Shown here piece after piece: positions 18,793 to 26,878 of a DNA stretch of 64,000 nucleotides. The DNA is taken from assembly GCF_018417635.1 (NCBI RefSeq), contig NZ_CP071007.1:3472501-3536500 (forward strand), in the 5' to 3' direction. Every line of letters begins with the position of its first letter. Position 1 is the first letter of the stretch. Origin of the DNA: Pseudomonas sp. SORT22 (lineage in GTDB: Bacteria; Pseudomonadota; Gammaproteobacteria; Pseudomonadales; Pseudomonadaceae). The notes below the pieces were generated by a model. It was not told the origin of the DNA, did no database searches, and worked only from the letters and a program-made list of their open reading frames with translations. The translations under genes and the position numbers were made by a program.

Positions 18793-18895
18793 GGTCTTCA
18801 GGCTAATGAAGATGGGTGTTGCTTGAATGGCCGCGATGATAGCAAATGAATGTCGCACAGTGAATGGTTGTAACAGCGCTTTGCGGAATTAGCAC

Positions 18896-18913
18896 TTGAG
18901 AATCAATCTCGTT
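18896..18913 (+). promoter_or_regulatory. Fur-like box upstream of the sigma/FecR fusion
   Basis: TTGAGAATCAATCTCGTT agrees at 15 of 18 positions with the TTGAGAATGATTCTCATT type of Fur box seen before iron-starvation sigma genes. It lies 66 bases before the start codon. Confidence 0.5.
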
Positions 18914-18978
18914 ACGAATAAGCTGTTGCAGCGTCAAGGAAGACGCCCCCACTCCACCGACCAGCAAGGAGCTTGTAC

Positions 18979-19491
18979 ATGACCCGTCTGTTGCTGCCCC
19001 TTGAACACAATCCCCTTTCCCACCATCTGGCGGACGATGCCCTGCTGCAGCGCCTGAAAAAGCTGCCGCGCCGCGTTCAGCAGGTATTCCTCCTCAGCCG
19101 CCTCGATCAACTGTCGTTCGCCAGCATTGCCGAGCGCCTCGACCTGCCGGCCATCACTGTCGAGCGCCACATGAACCAGGCGCTGCAGATTGCCCGCGAA
19201 GAGCGCGACGCCCTGGCGAGCATCGCCGGTCAGTGGTACGTACGCCTGCAAAGCCCGGACGTGACGGCCAGCGAACGCATCGATTTTCGCCGCTGGCTAG
19301 ACAGCGCCCCGGCACACCGCGAGGCGTTCCACGCCACCGAGCTGCGCTGGCGCTCGCTGCTGGCTCCGGCGCGCCAACTGGGCGAGGACGGCTGGTACCG
19401 GCAACCACGCGCCGCGCTGTCGCTGGGCGGTTGCTCGGTGGCCATCGGCCTGGGCCTGGCGGCATTGGCAGCGATCGGTTTCTGGTCCTGA
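18979..19491 (+). CDS. Sigma-70 region 4 fused to FecR N-terminal (DUF4880) domain and a membrane anchor
   Basis: The protein has 170 residues. Residues 20-73 match sigma region 4 of FecI-type ECF factors (RLKKLPRRVQQVFLLSRLDQ, then a helix-turn-helix). Residues 82-122 (QWYVRLQSPDV...RRWLDSAPAHREAF) match the cytoplasmic anti-sigma domain of FecR, and residues 150-169 form one hydrophobic segment. Sigma region 2, needed for core binding and -10 melting, and the periplasmic FecR domain are both absent. ATG 18979 has AGGAG 7 bases upstream. It may be a membrane-tethered DNA-binding or sigma-modulating protein, or a remnant of a fecI-fecR pair. Confidence 0.75.
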   Translation: MTRLLLPLEHNPLSHHLADDALLQRLKKLPRRVQQVFLLSRLDQLSFASIAERLDLPAITVERHMNQALQIAREERDALASIAGQWYVRLQSPDVTASERIDFRRWLDSAPAHREAFHATELRWRSLLAPARQLGEDGWYRQPRAALSLGGCSVAIGLGLAALAAIGFWS

Positions 19492-19500
19492 GCCAGGCGT

Positions 19501-19527
19501 GTAGAGTAGTTGCCACAACAACTCTAC
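19501..19527. other. Stem-loop between the sigma/FecR fusion and the carboxypeptidase gene
   Basis: GTAGAGTAGTTG and CAACAACTCTAC form a 12-bp stem with one mismatch and a 3-base loop. It ends 13 bases before the next start codon and has no T-run. It could attenuate readthrough or stabilise the downstream message. Confidence 0.45.
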
Positions 19528-19540
19528 ATGGAGCCTGGTG

Positions 19541-20689
19541 ATGACCGTGACGCTGTCCCCCCTGCACATCGACTGCGATTTCGATTCCGGCAACATCCTC
19601 GTCAAGGGTGCCAGTGACCCTGCACGGGTGCGCCTGGAGATCCGCCCCGACACCCGCAGCGAGCACTTCCAGTGGTTCCACTTCAAGGCTGCGGGGCTGA
19701 CCCCGGGCCAGACCCATGGTTTTGTCCTGGAAAACGCCGGTGCCTCGTCCTACCACGAGGCCTGGAGCGGTTACCAGGCCGTGGCCTCCTACGACCAGCA
19801 ACAGTGGTTCCGGGTGCCCACCACTTTCGACGGCAAGGCCCTCGAATTCAGCCTCAAGGCCGAACGGCCCCAGGCCTGGTTTGCCTATTTCGAGCCTTAC
19901 CCGCGCGCGCGCCACAATCAGTTGATTGAACGCGCCACCAGCCTGCCTGGCGTTGAACTGCTGGCCACCGGCCGCAGCGTCGAAGGCCGTGACATCCAGT
20001 TGCTGCGCGCCGGCGACGGCGCCGCAACCAAGCGCAAACTGTGGATCATCGCCCAGCAGCACCCGGGTGAGCACATGGCCGAGTGGTTCATGGAGGGGGT
20101 GATCGACCGCCTGCAAGACAATGACCCGACGATCCAGGGCTTGCTGCAGGAAGCCGACCTGTACCTGATCGCGAACATGAACCCCGACGGCGCCATCCAC
20201 GGCCACCTGCGCACCAACGCCAAGGGCCAGGACCTGAACCGCGCCTGGCAGGATGCGAGCATCGACAAGAGCCCGGAGGTATTCTTCGCCCAGCAGCAGA
20301 TGAAGCTGCACGGCGTCGACCTGTTCCTCGACGTGCACGGCGACGAAGAAATCCCCCACGTGTTCACCGCCGGCTGCGAAGGCAACCCCGGCTACAACGC
20401 GCGTATCGCCGCCCTGGAAACCACCTTCCGCGACAGCCTGTGCAAGCGCACCGTGGACTTCCAGCAGGTCCATGGCTACCCGCGCTCCGCCCCTGGCCAG
20501 GCCAATATGACCCTGGCCTGCAACAGCGTCGGCCAGGCCCATGACTGCCTGTCGCTGACCCTTGAGATGCCGTTCAAAGACCACGACGACGCGCCCAACG
20601 CCGAAACCGGCTGGAACGGCCAACGCAGCAAGGACCTGGCCAGCGCCGTGCTCGACGTGTTCGCGAAGATGGCCGCTACCCTGCGCTAA
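19541..20689 (+). CDS. M14-type cytosolic carboxypeptidase-like protein
   Basis: The protein has 382 residues. An N-terminal beta-rich domain (1-125), typical of cytosolic carboxypeptidases, precedes the M14 catalytic domain. Zinc ligands are visible in QQHPGEHMAEWFMEG (His, Glu) and FLDVHGDEE (His); Glu in LTLEMPFKD is the likely catalytic residue. No signal peptide, so it acts in the cytosol on an unknown peptide or protein tail. ATG 19541 follows GGAG; a GTG three bases upstream is less likely. Confidence 0.88.
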   Translation: MTVTLSPLHIDCDFDSGNILVKGASDPARVRLEIRPDTRSEHFQWFHFKAAGLTPGQTHGFVLENAGASSYHEAWSGYQAVASYDQQQWFRVPTTFDGKALEFSLKAERPQAWFAYFEPYPRARHNQLIERATSLPGVELLATGRSVEGRDIQLLRAGDGAATKRKLWIIAQQHPGEHMAEWFMEGVIDRLQDNDPTIQGLLQEADLYLIANMNPDGAIHGHLRTNAKGQDLNRAWQDASIDKSPEVFFAQQQMKLHGVDLFLDVHGDEEIPHVFTAGCEGNPGYNARIAALETTFRDSLCKRTVDFQQVHGYPRSAPGQANMTLACNSVGQAHDCLSLTLEMPFKDHDDAPNAETGWNGQRSKDLASAVLDVFAKMAATLR

Positions 20690-20797
20690 ACCTGCTGGCG
20701 AGCAGGATCAACCGCCCTGGCAGGCAAAGCAAAGACCTGCCGGGGCCTTCGAACCCTAAATGGCGGCCACCAACGCCTCCTTTAGGGAACCTGCGCC

Positions 20798-22114
20798 ATG
20801 ACTACCCGCCTCCCCCATTTGCTCAAGGGCACCAGCCTCAGCCTGCTGCTGGCCCTGCCCCCGGTTCAGGCACTTGAGCTGTATGCCGATGACGACACCC
20901 ACCTGAACGCCAACTTCCTCGCCGTGTACGGCCTGTTCAACAGCCGCAAGAATTACGACGACACCCCAGGCGGCTCGACCTGGCGCGAAGGCTTTATCAA
21001 ATATGGCTTGAGCGCCGACCAGCGCCTGGGCGAACTGGGCACGGTTTACGGCACCGCCAACCTGGTCAGTTCGGCGACCTGGGGCGACGGCGATCCTGCC
21101 GGCATCAGCGATGGCAGCGAACGCACGACTAAATTCGACGAAGCCTTCGCCGGCTGGCGCTCGGGCAAACTGATCCCGGCACTGGGCGAGGATGGCCTGG
21201 ACCTGTCGTTCGGTCGCCAGGTCATCACCCTCGGCGATGGCTTCATCATCAACGACGACGGCCTGAACTTCGGCAAGGGCCCGGCCGACGGCGAGCTCAA
21301 TCGCGGCGGCGCCTATTACCTGGCCGCCCGCCATGCTTTCGACAAGACCGCAGTACTGCGCCTGGGCGCCAAGGATGGCCTGCATGGCAGCCTGTTGTGG
21401 ATGAAGTCGGACAACCGCGCCCAGGCCAACAGCGAACTGGCCGCCGGCACCCTGGCCTACAGCGCTGCCCCCGGCACCCTGGAACTGACTTACATTCGCG
21501 GCCTGAATGTCGATGATCGCTATGCCAGCGAGTTCCAGAAACAACGTGAAGGCATGGACATCTACAGCCTGCGCGGCGCCGGCGATGCTGGGGTCGAGAA
21601 CGCGCATTTCGCCTTCGAATATGCCTGGCAAAACAAGCACGCAGGGCCGGAGAAAGCCTGGTACGCCGAAGCCGGCTACACCTTTGCCGAGGTGCCCTGG
21701 CGCCCGGACCTGACCTACCGCTACAGCCGCTATTCCGAAGGCTGGGACTCGATGTTCAACGGCATGAACCGCGGCTACGGCACCTGGTTCCAGGGCGAGG
21801 TCACGGGCAACTATTCAGGCCCGTTCAACAGCAACAACGACGTGCACTTTGTCGGCCTCAAGGCCACCCCGGTCGAGGCCCTGACCCTGGGCGTGCTGCT
21901 GTTCAACTACAAGACCCTGCACGAGCGCGGCACGCTGAACCTCGACGGCCGCGAGCTGGACCTGTACGCCGAATGGGCGGTCAGCGAGCACCTGATCATC
22001 AGCCCGCTGCTGGGCCTGTACCAGCCGCGCAAGAGCAGCGATGACGGCGGCAACCAGGTTGGCGGCAATGGCACCAACGTCTACAGCCAGTTGACCATTG
22101 CCGTGCCGTTTTAA
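20798..22114 (+). CDS. Alginate-export-type outer-membrane porin
   Basis: The protein has 438 residues. Residues 1-25 form a signal peptide (LLLALPPVQA). The rest alternates in beta-strand style, with many Tyr/Trp girdle residues, and ends in TIAVPF with the terminal Phe used for BAM recognition. Its pattern (GDGFIINDDGLNFG, YRYSRYSEGWDSMFNG) matches Alginate_exp/DUF1302-like porins. The substrate is unknown. Its stop overlaps by 4 bases the stop of the convergent thioesterase gene. Confidence 0.8.
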   Translation: MTTRLPHLLKGTSLSLLLALPPVQALELYADDDTHLNANFLAVYGLFNSRKNYDDTPGGSTWREGFIKYGLSADQRLGELGTVYGTANLVSSATWGDGDPAGISDGSERTTKFDEAFAGWRSGKLIPALGEDGLDLSFGRQVITLGDGFIINDDGLNFGKGPADGELNRGGAYYLAARHAFDKTAVLRLGAKDGLHGSLLWMKSDNRAQANSELAAGTLAYSAAPGTLELTYIRGLNVDDRYASEFQKQREGMDIYSLRGAGDAGVENAHFAFEYAWQNKHAGPEKAWYAEAGYTFAEVPWRPDLTYRYSRYSEGWDSMFNGMNRGYGTWFQGEVTGNYSGPFNSNNDVHFVGLKATPVEALTLGVLLFNYKTLHERGTLNLDGRELDLYAEWAVSEHLIISPLLGLYQPRKSSDDGGNQVGGNGTNVYSQLTIAVPF

Positions 22115-22608
22115 GCGGTGCCGTGGGCCTTGTGCTTGAGCTTTTCGGTGTCGACCCGGACGAACACCGAGTCAGCGCTGACGGTCAGCACGTCGTCGGC
22201 CCAGACTTCGCAGATCACCCGGCTCTTGCGCCCCACTTCACCCTCGACCCGGGCCTTGAGCAGCAGCTCGACGCCCATCGGCGTGGGTTTCAGGTAGGTC
22301 AGGTTGAGCTGGCCGGTGACGCAGTCGATACGCGGCAGGCTGCCCGGCTCGCGGCCTTCGGCGCGGTAGTGGTAGGCCATGGCGGTCCAGTTCGAATGGC
22401 AGTCGACCAGCATCGCCAGCAAACCGCCATAGACCAGCCCCGGCCAGCCGAGGAAGGTGCTGTCGGGCGAGTGCCGGCACAGCAGGTGGATACCGTCGGC
22501 GTCCCAGTGGCTTTTCAGGTGCAGGCCGCTGGGGTGGGAACAGCCACAGCCGTAGCAGACGCCTTCGGGGGCGGCCAGTTCCTGCAGGGATAAGGCTTGG
22601 GTACTCAT
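22111..22608 (-). CDS. PaaI-type hotdog thioesterase
   Basis: The protein has 165 residues. It starts with a Cys motif (CYGCGCSHPSGLHLKS) usual in this thioesterase branch, then a hotdog core with WPGLVYGGLLAMLVDCHSNW, in which the helix carries the catalytic Asp. It probably hydrolyses an acyl- or aryl-CoA. ATG 22608 has AGGAAG just upstream; the frame extends further but without a good start. It is not obviously coupled to a pathway here. Confidence 0.85.
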   Translation of the reverse strand: MSTQALSLQELAAPEGVCYGCGCSHPSGLHLKSHWDADGIHLLCRHSPDSTFLGWPGLVYGGLLAMLVDCHSNWTAMAYHYRAEGREPGSLPRIDCVTGQLNLTYLKPTPMGVELLLKARVEGEVGRKSRVICEVWADDVLTVSADSVFVRVDTEKLKHKAHGTA

Positions 22609-22717
22609 AGGCTTCCTGATTGTCTGTTTTTTAAAGGGAAAGCAACGCCGATAGTAACGCCGGACAACGAAAAAGCCCATGAACCGGTCATGGGCTTTTG
22701 CCGTGCCAAGCGCCGCG

Positions 22718-24127
22718 CTAGAGGCCTTTGGCCGATACCGCCGGGCTGCCGGCCGCCTCGCTGGCCGGTGTTTTACGGCGGGTCAGCGAGATCAGCAGGA
22801 TGGCCAGGGTCACCCCCGCGGTCATCAGGGTTTCATAGCGGTAGGCCGGGCTGATCAGCATGTAGCCGAGCACCAGGGTAATCAGGCCGATGACCAGCCA
22901 GGTCAGCCACGGGAACAGCCACATCTTGAACGCAAGCTCCGTGCCCTGGCGATCGGTGATGGCGCGCATGCGCAGCTGCGACACAGCAATCACCAGGTAC
23001 ACCAGCAAGGCGATGGCGCCGGTGGTCGAGAGCAAGAAGCCGAAGACCTTGCCCGGGAACACATAGTTGACCAGGCAACCGGCAAAGCCTGCGAAGGTCG
23101 AGAGAATCACCGCCACGGTCGGCACGCCATTGCCGGAGATACGCTTGGTCATCTTCAGCGCCTCGCCCCGCGAGCCCAGCGAGTAGAGCATGCGCGAGGC
23201 GGTATAAAGCCCCGAGTTCATGCAACTGGTCACCGCCACCAGCACCACCAGGTCGACCATCAGCTTGGCGCCCGGCACGTTGAGCACTTCCAGCACGCGC
23301 TGGAACGAGCCAACGGCCTTGAGGCCCGGGTCGTTCCAGGCTACCAGCGAAACGATGAAGAAGATCGAGACGATGTAGAAGATCGCGATGCGGTACACCA
23401 CCAGGTTGGTGGCCCTGCGGATCTTGTCCTTGGGGTTGGACGTTTCGTCGGCGGCGATGGTGACGATCTCGGCGCCGAAGAACGAGAAAATGGTCACCAG
23501 CACGCCGCCGAGCACCGCGCCAAAGCCGTTGGGCATGAAGCCGCCAGTGGCCCACAGTTGCTGCACGCCGGAGACTTCGGCCAGTGGCCAGAAGCCGAAC
23601 ACCGCCAGGGTGCAGACGCCAATAAAGGCAAGAATGGCAATGACCTTGATCAGCGCGAACCAGTACTCGAACTCGCCGAAGTTCTTCACGCTGATCAGGT
23701 TGGTGCCCGACAGCACGATCATGATCAGAAAGGCGAACAGCCACGACGGCACGCCGGGGAAGTAGGCATGCAGGATATCGGCACCGGCAATCGCCTCGAC
23801 CGGAATGATCAGCACCCAGAACCACCAGTACAGCCAGCCGATGGTAAACCCGGCCCAGGGCCCGATGGCCTGGCTGGCGTAGGTGGAGAACGAGCCGCTG
23901 TTGGGGTTGGCGATGGCCATCTCCCCGAGCATGCGCATCACCAATAGCACCAGCAGGCCGGTCATGGTGTAGGAAATCAGAATGGCCGGCCCGGCGGTGG
24001 CGATGGCCGTTGACGAGCCAATGAACAGCCCGGCGCCGATGATCCCGGCAATGGAGATCATCGACACCTGGCGCGAGGTCAGACCGTGTTGCAGCGAACG
24101 CTGTTTCTTTTGTTGTAGCGATGCCAT
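22718..24127 (-). CDS. APC-family amino-acid permease (GabP/LysP type)
   Basis: The protein has 469 residues and about 12 hydrophobic segments. The family start ISIAGIIGAGLFIGSS and GEMAIANPNSGSFSTYA place it in the amino-acid transporter group of APC permeases, near GABA and lysine/basic amino-acid carriers. It lies 113 bases downstream of the aldehyde dehydrogenase gene on the same strand, with a REP pair between them, so it may bring in the amino acid that the neighbouring aminotransferase and dehydrogenase degrade. GAGGG precedes the start codon. Confidence 0.9.
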   Translation of the reverse strand: MASLQQKKQRSLQHGLTSRQVSMISIAGIIGAGLFIGSSTAIATAGPAILISYTMTGLLVLLVMRMLGEMAIANPNSGSFSTYASQAIGPWAGFTIGWLYWWFWVLIIPVEAIAGADILHAYFPGVPSWLFAFLIMIVLSGTNLISVKNFGEFEYWFALIKVIAILAFIGVCTLAVFGFWPLAEVSGVQQLWATGGFMPNGFGAVLGGVLVTIFSFFGAEIVTIAADETSNPKDKIRRATNLVVYRIAIFYIVSIFFIVSLVAWNDPGLKAVGSFQRVLEVLNVPGAKLMVDLVVLVAVTSCMNSGLYTASRMLYSLGSRGEALKMTKRISGNGVPTVAVILSTFAGFAGCLVNYVFPGKVFGFLLSTTGAIALLVYLVIAVSQLRMRAITDRQGTELAFKMWLFPWLTWLVIGLITLVLGYMLISPAYRYETLMTAGVTLAILLISLTRRKTPASEAAGSPAVSAKGL

Positions 24128-24168
24128 GGGTAACCCTCTACTGCTTGTTCTTGTACGGTGGTGTACTT

Positions 24169-24233
24169 ATCGCGGGTCAAGCCCGCTCCCACAGAGATCA
24201 CCTCCCCTGTGGGAGCGGGCTTGCCCCGCGATA
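24169..24233. repeat. Inverted REP pair
   Basis: The arms at 24169-24194 and 24207-24232 are inverted copies of the GCGGGCAAGCCCGCTCCCACAG type. They separate the permease gene from the aldehyde dehydrogenase gene and may limit readthrough. Confidence 0.85.
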
Positions 24234-24240
24234 GGGCCCG

Positions 24241-25731
24241 TCAGTCGAAGACAATCCCCTGCGCCAACGGCAGCTCGCGGGAATAGTTCACGGTATTGGT
24301 CTGCCGGCGCATGTAGGCCTTCCACGAATCCGAGCCCGACTCACGGCCACCGCCGGTTTCCTTCTCACCGCCAAAGGCGCCGCCAATCTCCGCACCGCTG
24401 GTGCCGATGTTGACGTTGGCAATCCCGCAGTCACTGCCCGCGGCGCTCTGGAAGCGCTCGGCTTCGCGCAGGTCGGTGGTGAAGATGCACGACGACAAGC
24501 CTTGCGGCACTTCGTTGTTCAGGCGCAGGGCTTCTTCGAACTCGTCGTAGGCCAGCACGTAGAGGATCGGTGCGAAGGTTTCATGGCGTACCACGGCGCT
24601 CTGGCCAGGCATCTCGACGATCGCCGGGGCCACGTAGTAGGCATTCGGGTACTGCTCCTGCAGCTGCCGCTCGCCACCGAATACCTGGCCGCCTTCATCG
24701 CGGGCCTGGGTCAGGGCATTGTGCATGGCGCTGAAGGACTGCTTGTCGATCAGCGGACCGACCAGGTTGTCTTTACGCGGGTCGCCGATACGAACCTTGG
24801 CGTAGGCGGCTTTGACCCGAGCAACCACTTCGTCCTTGATCGAGCGATGGACGATCAGCCGGCGCAAGGTGGTGCAGCGCTGGCCAGCAGTACCGACGGC
24901 GCTGAAGAGGATGCCGCGCACGGCCAGATCCAGGTCGGCACTCGGTGCAAGAATCATCGCGTTGTTGCCACCCAGTTCAAGGATGCTGCGGCCGAAACGT
25001 GCAGCCACCCGCGGGCCGACTTCACGGCCCATGCGGGTGCTGCCGGTGGCGCTGACCAGCGGCACGCGCGGATCGTCGACCAGCGCTTCGCCGGCCTCAC
25101 GATCACCGATGATCAACTGGCTCAGGCCTTCTGGCGCATCGCCAAAGGCTTTCAGGGCTTTTTCGAACAGCGCCTGGCAGGCCAGCGCGGTCAGCGGGGT
25201 TTTCTCCGACGGCTTCCAGACCACGGCGTTGCCGCACACCAATGCCAGGGTGGTGTTCCAGGCCCAGACCGCGACGGGGAAGTTGAAGGCGCTGATCACT
25301 CCAACCACGCCCAACGGGTGCCAGGTTTCACGCATATGGTGGCCCGGGCGCTCGGAGGCGATAGTCAGGCCATAGAGCTGACGCGACAGGCCGACGGCGA
25401 AGTCGCAGATGTCGATCATTTCCTGCACTTCGCCCAGGCCTTCCTGGGTGATCTTGCCGGCTTCGATCGACACCAGCTCGCCGAGTGCAGCCTTGTGCTC
25501 ACGCAGCACTTCGCCGAACAGCCGCACCAGTTCGCCACGCCGTGGCGCCGGCACATCACGCCAGCGCAAGAAGGCCCCATGGGCGGCGTCGATACGACGG
25601 GTTACCGCCGCTTTGTCTTCCAGGGTAAGCGCTGCGATCTGGCTGCCGTCGATGGGCGTAAAAACAGCATGAGTGCCGCCGTTATATAAACTTTCAGGCA
25701 CGCCCAAACGGGTAAGTAGTTCAGCAACCAT
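24241..25731 (-). CDS. amaB: ALDH7-type aldehyde dehydrogenase, probable piperideine-6-carboxylate dehydrogenase
   Basis: The protein has 496 residues, like AmaB/antiquitin. It has the NAD-binding Rossmann part, catalytic Glu in ILELGGNNAMI and Cys in GTAGQRCTTLRR. The antiquitin-type context WHPLGVVGVISAFNFPVAVWAWN supports oxidation of 2-aminoadipate semialdehyde/P6C to 2-aminoadipate in lysine breakdown. It diverges from a LysR gene, and a class III aminotransferase lies beyond. GGAG lies 9 bases before the ATG. A role in another omega-semialdehyde pathway cannot be excluded. Confidence 0.85.
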   Translation of the reverse strand: MVAELLTRLGVPESLYNGGTHAVFTPIDGSQIAALTLEDKAAVTRRIDAAHGAFLRWRDVPAPRRGELVRLFGEVLREHKAALGELVSIEAGKITQEGLGEVQEMIDICDFAVGLSRQLYGLTIASERPGHHMRETWHPLGVVGVISAFNFPVAVWAWNTTLALVCGNAVVWKPSEKTPLTALACQALFEKALKAFGDAPEGLSQLIIGDREAGEALVDDPRVPLVSATGSTRMGREVGPRVAARFGRSILELGGNNAMILAPSADLDLAVRGILFSAVGTAGQRCTTLRRLIVHRSIKDEVVARVKAAYAKVRIGDPRKDNLVGPLIDKQSFSAMHNALTQARDEGGQVFGGERQLQEQYPNAYYVAPAIVEMPGQSAVVRHETFAPILYVLAYDEFEEALRLNNEVPQGLSSCIFTTDLREAERFQSAAGSDCGIANVNIGTSGAEIGGAFGGEKETGGGRESGSDSWKAYMRRQTNTVNYSRELPLAQGIVFD

Positions 25732-25881
25732 CTTATTATTCTCCTACAGCGGATACGGGTTGAAATCGTTGATGCAGGTCAGTATTAATCTATAGGGCCG
25801 CTGCTCACAAACGACCTTTTAGAAGCACATGATTCTGTAACGGAATGACCTCATCTCTTTTTCGCCAGGTTGAACCCACCC

Positions 25882-26799
25882 ATGTCCAAACGACTGATGC
25901 CCTCCACCACCGCCCTGCAGTGCTTCGAAGCCGCCGCCCGGCACCTGAGTTTTACCCGTGCAGCCCAAGAGCTGCACCTGACCCAGAGCGCGGTGAGCAA
26001 GCAGGTCGCGCAGCTTGAAGAGATGCTCTCGCACCCGCTGTTCCAGCGCATCCGCCGGCGCCTGCACCTGACCCCGGCCGGCGCCCTGTACCTGGCCGAG
26101 GTGAACAAGATCCTGGTGCAACTGGACATGTCCAGCCGCTACATCCTCAGTTATGGCGGCGAGACCGAAGTGCTGCGCATCGCCACCCAGCCGACCTTCG
26201 GCGAGCGTTGGCTGGTGCCTAATCTCAAGGGCTTCGGCGAGCGCCATCCGCGTATTCACCTGGACATCCGCAACGAACTGGAGCCCTTCGACCTGGTTCA
26301 GGCCAAGGCCGACATCGCCTTCTTTTTCGGCCAGGGCACCTGGCCCGGGGCAACCTGCATCGAGCTGTTCAAGGAGCAGGTGGTGCCGGTGTGCGCCCCG
26401 GACCTGCTGGTCCGGCAGCACTTCGACAGTGCCGAATCACTCACCGAACACCGCCTGCTGCAGTGCACCTCGCGGCCCGAGGCCTGGCATGAGTGGTTTC
26501 TCGGCCAGGGCCTGCACAGCCAGAACAGCTACCACGGCCCACGCTTCGACACCTTCTACATGTGCATCCGCGCCGCCCAGGCCGGCTGCGGCATCGCCCT
26601 TGTCCCGCGTTATCTGGTGGCCGAGGAGCTGGCCGAAGGCAAATTGGCGATCCCCTGGAACCACCCGAAAACCAGCGAGGGCTCGCATTTTATCGCCCAC
26701 GCCGAGCATGCCGCCGAGGTGCCCAAGGTCCGCGCCTTTGTCGAGTGGATCGTTGAGCGCGTGGGCAGTGGCGGGCAAGTTCCGGAATTGAAGGAATGA
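25882..26799 (+). CDS. LysR-family regulator (GcvA-like)
   Basis: The protein has 305 residues. The winged helix (STTALQCFEAAARHLSFTRAAQELHLTQSAVSKQVAQLE) is followed by a LysR effector domain (about 90-295). It is divergent from the aldehyde dehydrogenase gene and directly upstream of the aminotransferase gene, so it probably controls both in response to an amino acid or its semialdehyde. I chose ATG 25882; an in-frame TTG lies 12 bases upstream. Confidence 0.9.
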   Translation: MSKRLMPSTTALQCFEAAARHLSFTRAAQELHLTQSAVSKQVAQLEEMLSHPLFQRIRRRLHLTPAGALYLAEVNKILVQLDMSSRYILSYGGETEVLRIATQPTFGERWLVPNLKGFGERHPRIHLDIRNELEPFDLVQAKADIAFFFGQGTWPGATCIELFKEQVVPVCAPDLLVRQHFDSAESLTEHRLLQCTSRPEAWHEWFLGQGLHSQNSYHGPRFDTFYMCIRAAQAGCGIALVPRYLVAEELAEGKLAIPWNHPKTSEGSHFIAHAEHAAEVPKVRAFVEWIVERVGSGGQVPELKE

Positions 26800-26878
26800 T
26801 TGCAATCCTTTATTTCGTTTGCACTGAATAACCGCGGCTCGCTTAGATAATAAGAAACTGCAGCGAGGCCGCGGGCAA

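Larger units (their letters stand above)
18534..18978. other. Regulatory intergenic region containing prrF
   Basis: This 445-base gap has no protein gene. It holds a 20-base palindrome (18607-18626), a promoter with Fur box, the prrF small RNA with terminator, then about 105 bases with no recognised element, a second Fur-like site (18896-18913) and AGGAG before the sigma/FecR fusion gene. Confidence 0.7.
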
